This document shows, one piece after another, positions 1 through 11,690 of a stretch of 62,000 nt of DNA. A model generated the notes under the pieces. That model saw only the letters and a program-made list of their open reading frames with translations. It did not search any database and was not told the origin of the DNA. The translations under genes were made by a program, and so were the position numbers. The DNA comes from Symsagittifera roscoffensis (lineage: Eukaryota; Xenacoelomorpha; Acoela; Convolutidae): positions 30,791,704 through 30,853,703 of the forward strand of contig NC_087070.1 of assembly GCF_963678635.1 (NCBI RefSeq), in the 5' to 3' direction. Positions within the stretch are counted from its first letter, which is position 1. Each line of letters begins with the position of its first letter.

Positions 1-381
1 TCTAAGGCTTTATTCTGGGATATAGTTGTTACCAGTATCGTAAATCAGTCTACAAATTTGTGAGCCTTATACCAATTGAAGAAATTTTCATTGATTAACA
101 AATTCAAAAGAAGTGCGCATGTTCATGTTCATTGAAACAATATTGAATGCGGCTGGAGGTTCAAAAATTTTTACTGAGGTATTAAAGCCCTGTAGGTCGT
201 GATTTAAACGTGAAAATGGAATTTCAAAAAAAAATGTTCTCCGAGCAGAAAAAATTTGTAAGAGTTGACTCAAAACTAGCGAACACAATTTAATTGGACA
301 AGGTCGAGGACACAATTTGTTTGCTCTTTAGTCAAATGAATAGTACAAATGAGTCGTGCAAAAGATTTGTCGCAACATATC
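1..381. other. Left flank, no gene recognised
   Basis: AT-rich sequence with only short open frames that have no recognisable motif. It lies immediately left of the LTR that starts near 382. Confidence 0.4.
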
Positions 382-615
382 TTTCATCCGGCACGGATTG
401 ACAAACGCTTACCATATTTATAAATAAACTCAATACGATGAGTAAACCTTTCGGTATGGTCGATTGGCCTTGTAAAACTGTAAAAACATAGAAGAATACT
501 AATTTTATTCTCAGACGGCAATAAATGGTTGTTTTTATCTCGTTTTCCGATTAGAAGTCGTTTATCAATCCGTTCGGATTCAATATCAGAAACGATCATA
601 CACCGGCGCATGGCA
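382..615 (+). repeat. 5' LTR of a truncated Ty3/gypsy-like element
   Basis: The segment aligns end to end, on the opposite strand, with the LTRs of the complete element at 31299-37313. Its start (TCATCCGGC followed by a CGGATTGACA stretch) resembles the LTR start there, and its end (CCGTTCGGATTC, then an A-rich GAAACGATCATA stretch) resembles the LTR end. It ends in CA and is followed directly by a TGGCGCAG primer-binding site. Its length of about 234 bp compares with 218 and 242 bp for the two LTRs of the complete copy. An AATAAA hexamer lies inside. The exact start is uncertain because the terminal TG is mutated to TT. Confidence 0.65.
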
Positions 616-632
616 TGGCGCAGTCAGCAGGA
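616..632 (+). other. Primer-binding site
   Basis: TGGCGCAGTCAGCAGGA starts directly after the LTR-terminal CA. TGG complements the CCA end of a tRNA, which is the standard first-strand primer layout for LTR retrotransposons. The equivalent site in the complete copy reads TGGCGCACCCAGC. The tRNA used cannot be assigned from sight. Confidence 0.6.
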
Positions 633-635
633 TCT

Positions 636-1760
636 TCGAAAATTACGTTAAAAATCAATTCATTTTCGAAAAAGCGTCAGCTGAACCACCATTAGAGTGG
701 TCTAAATGGGCAGCAATACACGAGATCTTGCTTTTCGCAAATGAGTGAATAGAGGTCCCATAACTACTAAGAGCTAAACATGACTAACCGAACCCGCAGA
801 ATCCATTTATGACTTCAAAATAAGTGGTGAAACAGAGGAACAAAATAAAAAAAAGTGACGTAAGAAACCATGAAAACGAGTCGGTTGGAAAAACCGAGTT
901 CAAAAAGCATGAGAAAAAAGCGTATTGTGTAACTGTTTTTCTTTGGGTGAAGCTGATGCGACATTCCGTGGTTTTTAATTTCTATGTCTCGGTGCCGAAG
1001 CACAACGCCAGGTTCAACAGAAAAAGCCAAGCCGCGACTTCCACAGCACAACGAAAAGAGAGCTCGTGACAAAAATTAGAGGATATATTTGTGTTTCGAG
1101 CCTAGAGCAGTTCCCCGCAGATCTGGTCAAATTAGCTGCTTCGCGAACCGATTGCGCCGACCGAGAAGATGAGTGCGTTAGAGACATGTTTACTGCTCAT
1201 ATGCACAACAAAAAATTAGATCAAGAGTTATTAGACGAAACGCGAAGTCCCCAAGATGCATTTGGTTATGCAATTCGTCGAGAAAAAGGGTAAAACATAG
1301 TCGAGCCATGAAAACATGAACACTCAGTGGAACATCAACAAGAACAGCAAAACAAGAACTGGGAGTTTTACATTAGCTCGCGAGGTACAGGTAATTACAT
1401 ACACCATCAATATCCACAAAGAACTCACGGCGGATTCCGCGAAAGATCGTATTTCACAGGTGGAGCACAAAACACAAGGAGTCAACTACAAAAACCCCCT
1501 ATAATCCACAACAAAAGCAATGTTATAACTTCGGCAGACATTTCGGCCCAAACCACTGACAATCGTGCCAAGCAAAAGACAAAACTTGGTCAAAATGCGC
1601 AAAACGGGGCTATTTTGCGAAAGTATGTAGATCTACGAACGTCAATTATCTAGAAGGTAGGAACGAAGAACAACAAGAAAAAGCGGAAGATAACCACAAA
1701 ATGACAGAAAATGATCCAGTTGCGTTTGCAAATTACGTAGAAATAGATACAAAATTATGC
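636..1760 (+). pseudogene. gag pseudogene, Ty3/gypsy family, frameshifted and 3'-truncated
   Basis: Nucleocapsid/capsid polyprotein remnant. The N-terminal part around 671-740 encodes AEPPLEWSKW, matching EPSLEWSK in the gag of the 31-37 kb element. The part at 1066-1293 encodes DCADREDECVRDMF and ETRSPQDAFGYAIRREKG, again nearly the same as the gag at 36013-36534. Zinc knuckles follow in another frame: one from 1521, starting CYNFGRHFGPNH, where a stop replaces a codon and the second Cys is Phe, and one at about 1596-1627, CAKRGYFAKVC. At least three frame changes and several stops make it non-functional. No protease or reverse transcriptase follows; recognisable sequence stops at about 1760, before the Polinton begins. 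The same family is present at 31.3-37.3 kb and 38.1-38.5 kb. Confidence 0.75.
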
Positions 1761-2116
1761 TAGAAACACATTGGTTTAATTGAAAACGATTATATTCCCA
1801 ATTAACTGGTTTACAAAACTGGGAAAAAATTTCGCACTTAAATACGCACTAAACACGGAATAGAGGTAGGTCAAATTTTATGTACAAACAATTGTCTTTT
1901 TAAATCACTGAATTTTGTTTAGTATACAAAAGTATTTGTCGATTTTTTGAACGTGGTTCTTATTCTTCAACTGCTTCATAATCGAAAAACGAATCGTTGA
2001 AGAATGACGACTCGTCCTCATTGGAAGCATTGGCCTCCATATCGGCGATACCCCCCACTATCTATATCACTGTCGTTGGTTTCTGCTGCCCGACTCAGAC
2101 TGGGGTCTGGCGTTTG
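1761..2116. other. Junction between gag remnant and Polinton, no gene seen
   Basis: AT-rich spacer. The left end of the Polinton should lie in or near here, but I could not find a terminal inverted repeat matching the right side at about 18 kb. Confidence 0.3.
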
Positions 2117-5100
2117 TCAACTGCTATTCACCTGGTCCATCAGTTGTCGAAGCGAACGATGTGGTTGTGTATTTTCGTCAGCAAAGCTATCCTCAGAGTA
2201 GTCATCATCATTTTCCGGATCGTCCCAATCAATGTTTTGAGTGTTAGGGAATTCTTCAGACACCCCATCTAGGAAATCTTCACATTCTAAACACTGGCTG
2301 TTGACCATCTTCAAAAAATGGCATTCCTTTTCCAAATCGTCATCATCAGTTCGGTTCGAGATTTCAGCGACGGCGTTGTCATCGCCATCATCAATTCCAA
2401 TCGCAGTTTGACCCAGAATGTTTTTGTTACCGTAGAGAAGAGTCTGCTGGCCATCATCGAGGGTGTAGCGTTTGTCATCAAAAGCTGATAACGATGTTTT
2501 CGTCGAAGTCACAGTTTGCAGATTGAGTGATTCGGATGCGATTCGACTGTTTTCAGTTTTGAATAACGAGCCAGAGGTCAAGGTGTTTCAATATCGCTGA
2601 GCAGTCAACATCTTATGAACAACTTTGGCCGATAGTTTTCTGCAGTCTAAATAAAAAATTAAATGAGTAATAACCCATTTAAGGATGATCAAAAAAATGA
2701 GCAAAAAAATCCGCCCAGAAATTTTTTTTTAAAAAACACAATAAGTTTTTCATCGACAAACAAAAATTCAAGCCCGAAGTTTAAAAACGGGTTTGAGGTA
2801 TTTAAATTTGGTTATTATGTCCCCTGGAAACCCGTCCTTGAATTTTAAAACAACCATTTTGTTTTTTGAATTGTAAAGAGGGTGGTTCTTTGGGTAATTT
2901 GACAGGTCAAGTTCATTCAAATTGTTTCTTTTTTCGGAAATTTCGCGTTTCAAATCTTTACTTTTGATTTCGTACAGGAGACATTGTTGACTTTCACAAA
3001 TTGTTTTTATTAAATCATAACAAAATTTATACATGTGTAACATTGCTAAATCAAAAACACTAGCTCCCACAATTGTCGGTACATTCCAATAAATTTTGTG
3101 TTCGATTCGAAGTGAACACTGCCAAATTTCCCCAAGAAATTTGTAGGATTTGAACTCGAATGCACTAATTTCTCGCAAGGCGACTTGATAATCTCTAAAT
3201 AAGCGAGCGAGTATCCGTTTGCGCTATGGCTCGCACGTTTTCCAATAAGCACAGTTGTTTAAAAGTTTGTAGAAGTCCTCCTCAAATTTGCTTCTAGCTT
3301 GTTGGCGTTTAGCCGTGTTCAGAGTGTTATATGGTTCCAACCATGCTTCTTGTTCACACGGTGCTTTTTTAAACTTTTATTCCTAACCGAACATACAATT
3401 GCAAAAGTTTGTAATGCCTTGTATAATTTGACTTGTCATGCAACGTCTGTAGTAACTTCTTGTTCTTACCAATTGAACGTCTTGCAATTTTTTGATTTCT
3501 CATCTGCCCGATTAATTGGTTTGGTAGGGACTCAATCAATCATGTGGTACTGTTTCTTTGGTAGGAGCTAAAGGGTAATCTTGATGACTGTGATATAGTT
3601 TTTTTGGGTACTCGAGATCAACTTCTTATTTAAATCCAATCAGAGAGACTTCAGACGTTTTAAGGATTTGGTTCAAAATTACGTCGTTTTCTATTTGCTC
3701 TATTACCTCAAAGTCATGCACCGGTAATTTTTACTGTTCCGTTCGATCATAAACCCGTAGATGCTAGGTTGACCTGGGTTTAATTTGGGGCATTCTTTGT
3801 TGTTTGCTTTGGAAAAATTAGCTATAGAACACAGATGCAGTGCCACCTCGCATCATATTTTTGACCATTTCGAGATACCAGCGATCTGATATGAGCTGAA
3901 CATTTGAGTCGTTGCAGATACGTTTGAAGGCGTCTCCAGTTAAGTTGGAAGCACTTAAATGGTGCGCACCGTCCAGGCCATAAGTTTGGTGACTAATTTT
4001 GCGGAACTCTTCGAAGACGCAAGCAAGAAGGATTGTATCACATTTGCGATGCAAGTTGTGATAATCCTCCAAGTTCTGACATTTGAACTCTCTAAAAACT
4101 TTCCTTGCATTGTCCAAATCCGCTTCTGAATCTACAACTTTTCCTCATTTCAAAACATCTGACCGATGTTGCAAGGAGGCAGTTCTTTTTCTGCAAATTT
4201 TCTCTTTTGGTCATGTATAAATAAGGGTAGAAACCTTTTTGTCGTATCAGACATCGTTACTCCTCCGTCACGTTTGCAAAAGACTCGTTTAAAGTCGACA
4301 CTTTTTCTACATGTAGATTATCAAACAATTTTTGCAGGGAAGAATTTAAGAACGTGCTTGAGTCAATGAATCTGAGGTACTCAAAAACTTTTTGATCAGT
4401 TCCGTTCTTCCTTGTAGTTTTAATTAGAACTCCAATGCTTAACAATATATATTTTTGTCGGTGCTGGTTATAATACTCATTGTACTGGTTAGCTCGCATT
4501 CATGCAATGCGAGACAAACGAGATGAGGGTTATAGTTCTGGATGTTATGTCCAATTGCTGGGATAAAATTCACACTTCGTCCTGCTAGATTGCATTTTTC
4601 ATGTGCCCATCCCAGAAATGTTCCAGAAAAATGACAAGAGTCAGGACATTTTACGTGCTCATTGGTTAAATGCATACAGCAAATCCAACATGTTGATGTG
4701 TTTTCTTTGTTGAACGAATCTTGATTTCCAAGGATATGAGGAAATTGTCGCTTTTAATCATATAGCTGTCTCGCTAATTGATGCAACGTGTTGAGAAATG
4801 TTTTCATGCATTGATGAGAGCTGTCATAGTCAAAGAAGTAAGGCGGTGAGTTTTCGTAATCAACTACAGCCAATGAGTATCCACAAGTTTCCTGTTTTTG
4901 TACAACTCGGTTTGATGATCGCGAAAGATTATCACGGCAAGCATGTACTGGTTTTAGAAAAGGTTCAAAGTCCAAGTAATTGACAAGTGGTTCAAACCAC
5001 AAGGCCTGAAAGTTTTTGAACTCATATCAGTTGGCAGATTCTTACAAGACTGGATTTTTTGCTCATGAGTTTCATCACTCCAACTAATAAGAAACGAGTT

Positions 5101-6262
5101 TCTACATAAGTGCGTGAATGGGCGATGCTTATATCCTTTGATTTCACAAATGATTTTTAGCAAATCGGTTATAAGTACATAGTGATGCTTTTTAGGCTCA
5201 TATAAAAGAATTAGGTCCATGTCAAAAATCTCCATTTCAGTGTTGCTATCATTGTTCGGTGGTTTTGATATATAGGCAACAAGTCTCCCATTTCAAACTG
5301 GAATAAATTTACCCGCACATCGTTGAGTTGTTCAAAGTTTTCAATTGATGCGACACTCATTGGCAAATCAAAGGTGCCCTGGGCATTGTGTGCATTTTTA
5401 GCAGTATACGTATCAGGTTGTGTTCGCGCAGCTGCTGGGTTCGCTTCATATTGATCAGTCAGAATTAGGTCAAAACCATGCTTCAGACTATAAGCAAAAC
5501 CCAACCGCTTCCATAAGATGCAAAAGTCTCCTTAACTGCTTGTATTTTTTTGACCATTTCAAAAAACTCGTCATCTTCTAATCCCAAACTCACCACTGAC
5601 TTCATGTCGTAGTTTGCATACAGGTCAATCCGCTCGTCCGGTTCTGAATTATTAGAATCGTTTTTTTCTCTGGTTTTTATCAAACACAAACTAGCGCTGA
5701 ACTGAACTTTTCTAGATCCTTCTGCAACACGTCCCATAATGAAATTTTGAAATTGATCTTTTTTGTCTTGCATAAGTTGCAAAAGATCAATCGACTGATT
5801 TTCATCCATTGGTTGGTTGGCGCTGATCACATATGTCTCAAGAACACCAATAAACCAGACTCACTTTTTTGAAGACTTGTGCCGTTGATTTCGTCTCCAT
5901 CAGCAGTACGCACATCACCGAGAGCAGCATCAGCAGCGGCAGTTGTAGTAGCTAAGTCAGCAGAGACAGCTCTGAAACGGAAAGACCATACGTTGTTAGT
6001 AAAGGAGTTAATAAGGTTTTCGGAAAATGAAGGCCCAAATGACAAAAGTCACAAACACCTTCAAGTTGACCATGAGTGTGAAGTATACGTTTTTGTAAAT
6101 TTGAAAGCAATTGAGCTGTGAATGAACACTGATTGCATCGATAGACAATAAGGTTTTTTTCATCAAAATTTTGTCACGCTCATGACGACTTCTATTGCTC
6201 TTGTTTGCGTACGTCAGTGAACAAAAATTGCATTTGACCACTTTTTCAGATTTGTTATGCAA
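2117..6262 (-). pseudogene. Protein-primed DNA polymerase B of the Polinton, multiply frameshifted
   Basis: Replicative polymerase remnant read from 6262 down to 2117. In order: N-terminal C2H2-type finger (CNFCSLTYANKSNRSRH, about 6190-6240); a conserved N-terminal block with FEQLNDVRVNLFQFEMGDLL (5211-5504); a segment starting at 4954-5235; exonuclease motif I as YLDFEPF (about 4961-4976); exonuclease II region GHNIQNYN (4439-4675), whose final residue is Asn where Asp is expected; the exonuclease III-like block around HRKCDTILLACVFEEF (3818-4117); a palm segment FYKLLNNCAY just right of 3250; the block NYPKNHPLYNSKNK (2768-3178); and a C-terminal FDDKRYTLDDG (2117-2581). The frame changes at least seven times. 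The polymerase Y-x-D-T-D-S motif is missing between YDLIKTI and LLYEIKSKDL, and I could not find motif A. The acidic tail ends at 2117. Confidence 0.85.
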
Positions 6263-7789
6263 TTGATTACTAGAAAGAAGTAGAGACGAGTGATCTCAAC
6301 ATATAATCATATACAACAGTAAGTAAGAAAATATAACTGTTCGTCCACCAATTGCAGACAAAACGGTTTGTGTTTCGGGCGCGCAAACTTGAATTTGAAC
6401 TAACTTTTCCGCCAAAAATCAAAACTATTTCACATTTTCCGCCTTAATGTACCTGCTGAAGTACCATTTGTTGACATAACTTGATTAACATGAACTATTT
6501 AGGCAATCTTTTTAAAGTTGATAAAATTTAATTCAAAATGACTGGATCAGAGTTACGTGATCACGAAAATGATTTCAACATGGTTTACTTAGTTTTGAGT
6601 TTTTTATTTCAAAATGTACGTCAGTAATTAGGGAAAATTTCAAAACTTCAAATCTAAACCAAGCTTGTCCTAATACTTGTACCAAGCTTGTGGTTTTACA
6701 TATAATGTCTAAACAAGCTAGTTTTTTGTTTGACACACATATTTTTTTATTTCAAAATGTCAAAAGACTTATTGAATTACACAGAGATTCGTTAAGCCAA
6801 TTAGTTGTTGTTTGTTATCAATTTTTGTAAGGCTTGAACAACCAATATTTTGATTACTGAATATAACGGAGGGTTTCAAAAATTCAGTGTTTAAAGAAAA
6901 TGTGCGACTGAAGTGTATTATCTAGGAAATGTCATCAAAATTATATTATTTTACCAAAGGTGGGTTTTTGTTTGAAGGAGGCGTAAGGGTTTTAGTGTTT
7001 TCCTCCGAAACTAATAAGAAATCTTAAAAGCCAAAACACGTGAAAATACAGAAAAATTGTACTTAAGGTATTTGCTATAGATGTTCAATTTATTACCATT
7101 TTTCCAGTAGAAAAGTCTCATTTTCTTTACTAATAAAAAATTATAAGTATAAAAAAGTCAAATTTTCGGGGTTAAAGTGTTGATCTTGACAAAAAAATCC
7201 TTAGGGGTTCTGAACCATTGTTTAAAATGCGTAGCTTGGTCAGAGCAGCAATATGAGTGGTCACAAGCCTATATTCGGACTTTGTAACAAAAAAAATGGA
7301 AAATTGGCATAGGATGAGGCGTTTTCCAAAAGTCAAGTCTGTATCTCTTCAATGAACGATGGACGGTCTGAACATAGTCGTGCGACATACCAAAGTGCTT
7401 CTCTCAACCAGTTGACCCTTTTCTATAAAAGTTTAAAGACTATAGGAACTCAAGCTTACGAGATAAACTTTCAGACCTTTTCCGAAGTTTGAAAGACTTA
7501 AGTTTTTTTTTGTGTTTTGTTTTACGAATTGTCCAACAATCGCCTAACAAAGTGGTTCATTGTGCCTTACAATTCATAGCAACATGACGAGTGAAGCATT
7601 AAAAGGCAGAGAATTTTAGTTAAGAAGCTGTTTATACACAAAAAAAAACCAAATGAAATATTTTGAAAACCACTCTCAATTTCAAATTTGAATTTATATA
7701 CAAACTAAAAAAAAAGAAAATCAAACAAATGCGATCTCAGTTTCAAACTTGAAAAAGATCCAAATACTCTTGAGCTTTTCCTAGTGATG
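6263..7789. other. Polinton interior without recognisable gene
   Basis: About 1.5 kb of AT-rich sequence between the 5' end of the polymerase pseudogene and the next minus-strand frame. No open frame with recognisable motifs was seen on either strand. Confidence 0.4.
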
Positions 7790-8187
7790 TTAGCTTTTGC
7801 TTTTTTTTGAAGCAATACACAGAGGAGGAGTGAAGTTTTCCAACTTATTACTAACTGTCGCTACAGGGGTGCAGGTTGGAGTTGAACAATCTGGTTCATC
7901 AAGCCATGGTGACACTGTAGGAGAAGGATAAACTTTCGGGATATATAACAATCCTGACTCAAACTGCTCCGTTCCCCATAGAGGGTCAAAAATATCATTT
8001 TCTTCAATGTATTGTAACTGGTTTTCACACATCGGAGTGACATCACAATCGTATTTATACAAACTGTTTTTACTAATTTTGATGAAATTGAATTATCAAT
8101 CTGAAGAACAAGAAGCTCTCCAGGATCCGTAGAATTTGTATTGTAAGTCAAATTTTTTATATTGAGTTCTTCGTCTTCCTTCGACAT
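7790..8187 (-). pseudogene. Polinton accessory ORF of unknown function, one frameshift
   Basis: Two overlapping minus-strand frames look like one gene of about 130 codons broken once. The upstream piece begins with an ATG at 8187 (MSKEDEELNIKNL) and the downstream piece (7790-8062) carries DVTPMCENQLQYIEENDIF and a proline-rich end. The composition is acidic, then Ser/Thr/Pro-rich, with a basic last five residues (KKSKS). I do not recognise the family. Its position between PolB and the plus-strand block fits an element-specific accessory gene. It could also be chance open frame, since the region is AT-rich. Confidence 0.35.
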
Positions 8188-8947
8188 CTTTAAGGAAGTT
8201 TACTGATTAAATGTAATAAAATTTTAGGTATCATGATGTGATTTGTACAAATCTACTGATCAGAATTTGAAAAAATATTTGTTTCGTTAGTTAATGCAGC
8301 AAAATCACCATGAACGGTTTCATAAAAAATGGTTCTTTTACAATTAGAAAATCCGGCAAGAATGTAGCGACGCATTTTTGAAGAAAAATCAGATGAAAAT
8401 AACAAAGGCGGAAAGAAAACAATTTGAAATGAATTGTGAAAATGCCTCAAGAGAATGAAATAGGGATTGGGCTTCTAAAATTATAAAAAAACTAGGAACT
8501 CCTATGTAGTTTCATATCAGTTTACTAAGGGAAGGCGTTTAAGATATTTATGTTGCCTTGCACGGTGTGGTGTTTTATGTATATCTAATTTGCATTCGAA
8601 CAAATAGCTTGTTTTAAATACTACATTTGAACATTGTGACCTATGACGCCCCTTAAATTTCTTATCAGTTGCCCATGCTCAAAACACTAATTCAATTGAA
8701 CCAAATTACGATCGAAAACATTTGCGATATAAAGAACATTTGTGCTTATGTTGAAATAGATACAACACTTTCTTTTGCAATTCTATACAATCAATTGAAA
8801 CTATTTCTTACTATTCAATTTTAAAATCGAGTTACTTTGGAAATTTACTCGTTGGAATTAAAAAAATGAAAAAAAAAACACTACAGCAAATGCAAATAAG
8901 AGTTTGGCAATTGGTATTTCGATATTTCTGAAAACAGTAAAAGATTA
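8188..8947. other. Polinton interior, probable divergent intergenic region
   Basis: Separates minus-strand genes (left) from plus-strand genes (right), so it is where divergent promoters would be expected. An open frame at 8253-8450 (minus) lacks an upstream ATG and has no recognisable motif. Nothing else is supported. Confidence 0.3.
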
Positions 8948-9938
8948 GTGCGTGCTACATTGAAAACATATGACCAAACTGGTATTTATCTTATCTTGAA
9001 TGTTTTCAAAAAAGCAACTAAAGACGTTGAATTTGAATGTGTACAACGACTTTCCTCAATCAGCGAAGAATTTTCAAAACTAATAAAATTGGAAGCGCAA
9101 ACGAGTGAAATTTCTGATACTGTTGAAAACAAAGACAAACTACAGTCTAATTGTAAACGTGCCAGAAAATCTCAACTTTCCTCAAATAAAAAAATTTCAA
9201 GCACGACTTGAATTAATTTTTCTTCTCAAAATGCCAAAAGCAATATTCGAAGTTGTTTTTACTGATTATTTCAAAAATATTCAAACTATTTTCAAGTTTT
9301 TAGTTACTGAAAAAGTTCCTAACTCAACTAATTTCAAAAATTATGCTATAGAAAGTCTCTTCAAATCTGAGTATTGCCCTTTTTCTGTTGAAAATAAAAA
9401 AAAATCCCATTCCCATATATTGATTCAACTAGATTCAAAGGAACAATTAAACCATTTTTTCCTTGCCAAAAACATTTCAGTATTCGTTGCATTTTCACTT
9501 GCTGCAAATACTGGTTTCTCCTGCTAAAGATGTCAAAGGAAACGATGACTTCTTTGACAAGCGTAAACTTATTCATCACAACAACCTGTTGCAGCCAATC
9601 TTGATTTGTTATATTTTGGTGCAACCAAAAAATGTTCACCCAATTTATTGCTTTCTGCAACATCATCTAGCAAACAAACTTTACAAATGCAAAACGTCTG
9701 CAAACAATTTCCTGCCTTTGGGGGACAGAAACCAATTGATAATACAATTACGCCTGCTGCATCGTCGGCGTCAAACAAAGGCGCAAGAGTTTCGTCTGAA
9801 GTTTCAAAGAAACGCACAGAAAGCAGACAAGTTCAAACAGATGAAATGAATACAGAAACATTGGAAAGATTTGAAAGTTTTAACAATGGACTCCATTTTG
9901 CCGCTTTTAGTAAATTAATGGATAATTTGACAAGTTGA
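8948..9938 (+). pseudogene. Polinton plus-strand ORF of unknown function, frameshifted
   Basis: Three overlapping open stretches follow one another in changing frames: 8948-9211 (Lys/Glu/Ser-rich), about 9195-9527 (FEVVFTDYFKNIQTIFKFL, hydrophobic-aromatic) and 9606-9938 (Ser/Ala/Thr-rich, then acidic, ending at a stop at 9938). Their continuous coding-like composition and shared strand suggest one or two decayed genes upstream of the ATPase. I do not recognise a family and assign no function. The first stretch uses a non-ATG start in its present form, so the true start is unknown. Confidence 0.35.
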
Positions 9939-10009
9939 TAAGGAAATTTTGATGTACACAATAATGTTGTCTTTGTGAAATTTATTAATACTTTTCATTA
10001 TGATTTTTT

Positions 10010-11030
10010 TTGAAAGCTGAGTTTAATAGACATGATTTCGTTTTGAAGCTTATTTATGAAGTTTTTAACGATGTAAAAACACAGTATCCAGATAAATCAG
10101 TCAGATTTCAAAACTTTTTGACCACTGTTTTTTATTTGGATGCTGATATTAGTTTGGATTTTGTTTCGAAAAACAGACCATATGGTGGTTTAATTTGACT
10201 AAACAATTCGTCGCTCGAAAAACTCTTAAACAATTCAAATTTCTTAGATGACATGCAAAGTTGCATGACGCAGCAGGTTATTTGCAAAAAAAAAACAATA
10301 CCGGGCCTGGTTACACACATGTTTGATTTGTCCAATAAAAAAATCTGTAATCTAGGTCAAGTTACAGGTAAGACGTTTTGCTTATTACTAAAAGCATTCA
10401 AACCATAGCTGTTTCATTTGTTGGAATGGTGAATGAAAGTCAAACTAACCGAGAGAAAGAAAACTAAATTTTTGTTTTTCAACCGTCCCAATATTTTAGA
10501 TATTGAAGGATTTAAATGTGACAAGAAACCTTTCATCATAAAAGAAATTTCCGTTTGCTCGGCAAACACAATTGATGCAATTATTTTACAGCCACCAGTT
10601 TCATTCAACAATTTATCATAAGAAGAGAAAAAAGCTTACAATTGGGTATCTAAATATCCTCACGTTGTTGGGACGAAGGTTAATACCCTTACTCTTATTT
10701 GGCTCAAATTTGTGACAGCATTTGTTGAGGAACCCAAACTCCCAATTTTTTTTGCTAAAAGTACACAGTAATCTGTTTTGTTAGCTGAAAATTTAAAATT
10801 ACTCGTGAAGAATTTGGAAGAAATTGGCTGCCCAAAAACAGTTATTGGTTCAAGAAAAACATATTTGTAAACGGCATTCTCTTTTATCTCCCTCGCATCA
10901 ATTGTTTAAACATTGTACCCATGTAAAATCAAACGTTTGTTTTTTCAATTGGATACAAAATGAACTGTCCAATGATGCGAACAACCTCATCTCCAACTGT
11001 GCTGGTTTACGCATCCATGACTAATCAGAG
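10010..11030 (+). pseudogene. Polinton ORF with possible RNase H-fold-like features, broken
   Basis: A run of coding-like plus-strand segments: 10010-10198 (DISLDFVSKNRPYGGLI), 10433-10621 (NILDIEGFKCDKKPFIIKEI, a D-x-E-G core followed by a basic beta-strand-like stretch), then EEKKAYNWVSKYPHVVGTK after a stop at 10618-10620, and a Cys/His block CKRHSLLSPSHQLFKHC with C-F-F-N-W-I downstream near 10870-10970. An acidic D-x-E near the start plus a late Cys/His block recalls the hypothetical D-I-E-G proteins seen in arthropod viruses and elements, for which a nuclease fold is plausible. That comparison is from memory and is inference only. At least four stops or frame changes interrupt it. Confidence 0.4.
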
Positions 11031-11690
11031 TCCTGAAAACACTTTAACACGAAGAACTAAAGTTGCTCTCACGCAGACAGGCATATCGCAGACAGGCATA
11101 CAGTCCTCTCCTGCAAAAACTTGATCAAATTACATTGAGCGATATCGAAAACTATAATTAACAGAAATGCTTTACAGTTCTTGACTACTTTCACCTGTAC
11201 AGTATCAAGACTCCAGGAACTTCGACAGTCAATTAAATGTTCAACCTCATCCTGGAAGGGCTGCAACCTCAACTGGGTGAGAGAAGACAAGTCCATTTGC
11301 TTGACCAACAGCTTCCAGCTGAACTGAAAAACGAATCATTACTGATAACGTTGAAGAAACACATTTAGTTCAAGCCACATTTAGTTCCTGGTCATTTCGC
11401 TGTAAAACTCAAAAGTAATTGTAACTTTGATAAGTTCACAAATTATGAATCTTCTTTATTGAAAAGAGATTTGATTTGCCTGTTGAAGCGGAATAAAGAA
11501 GCACATGTATACCAAGCTTTGTGAATATAAATTTTAATATTTTCTTTTTAATTTAATTTTCGTTTAATTTTCGTTTCGTTTAATTTAAGGTCTGTTTAAT
11601 TTTCGTTTCGTTATATTTATATAGTTCAAAATTGTCTTTTTACAATCTACGTAGCAACGAGACTGCCATTTGACTTTCGATACTGTCCAG
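11031..11690 (+). other. Remnant coding sequence upstream of the ATPase, function unknown
   Basis: Plus-strand fragments such as LGERRQVHLLDQQLPAEL (about 11270-11325) and ESSLLKRDLICLLKRNKE (about 11450-11500) read like decayed coding sequence. A short direct repeat sits at 11080-11100 (GCAGACAGGCATA twice) and a TTTAATTTTCGTTTCGTT-type repeat lies at about 11560-11610. Confidence 0.25.

Noticed and set aside
2004-2272. Plus-strand frames opposite the PolB C-terminus
   Set aside because: Antisense shadows; the minus strand encodes FDDKRYTLDDG and the acidic tail in the correct order with the rest of PolB.
8253-8450. Minus-strand 65-codon gene in the Polinton
   Set aside because: No ATG at its start, hydrophobic AT-rich composition, no recognisable motif.
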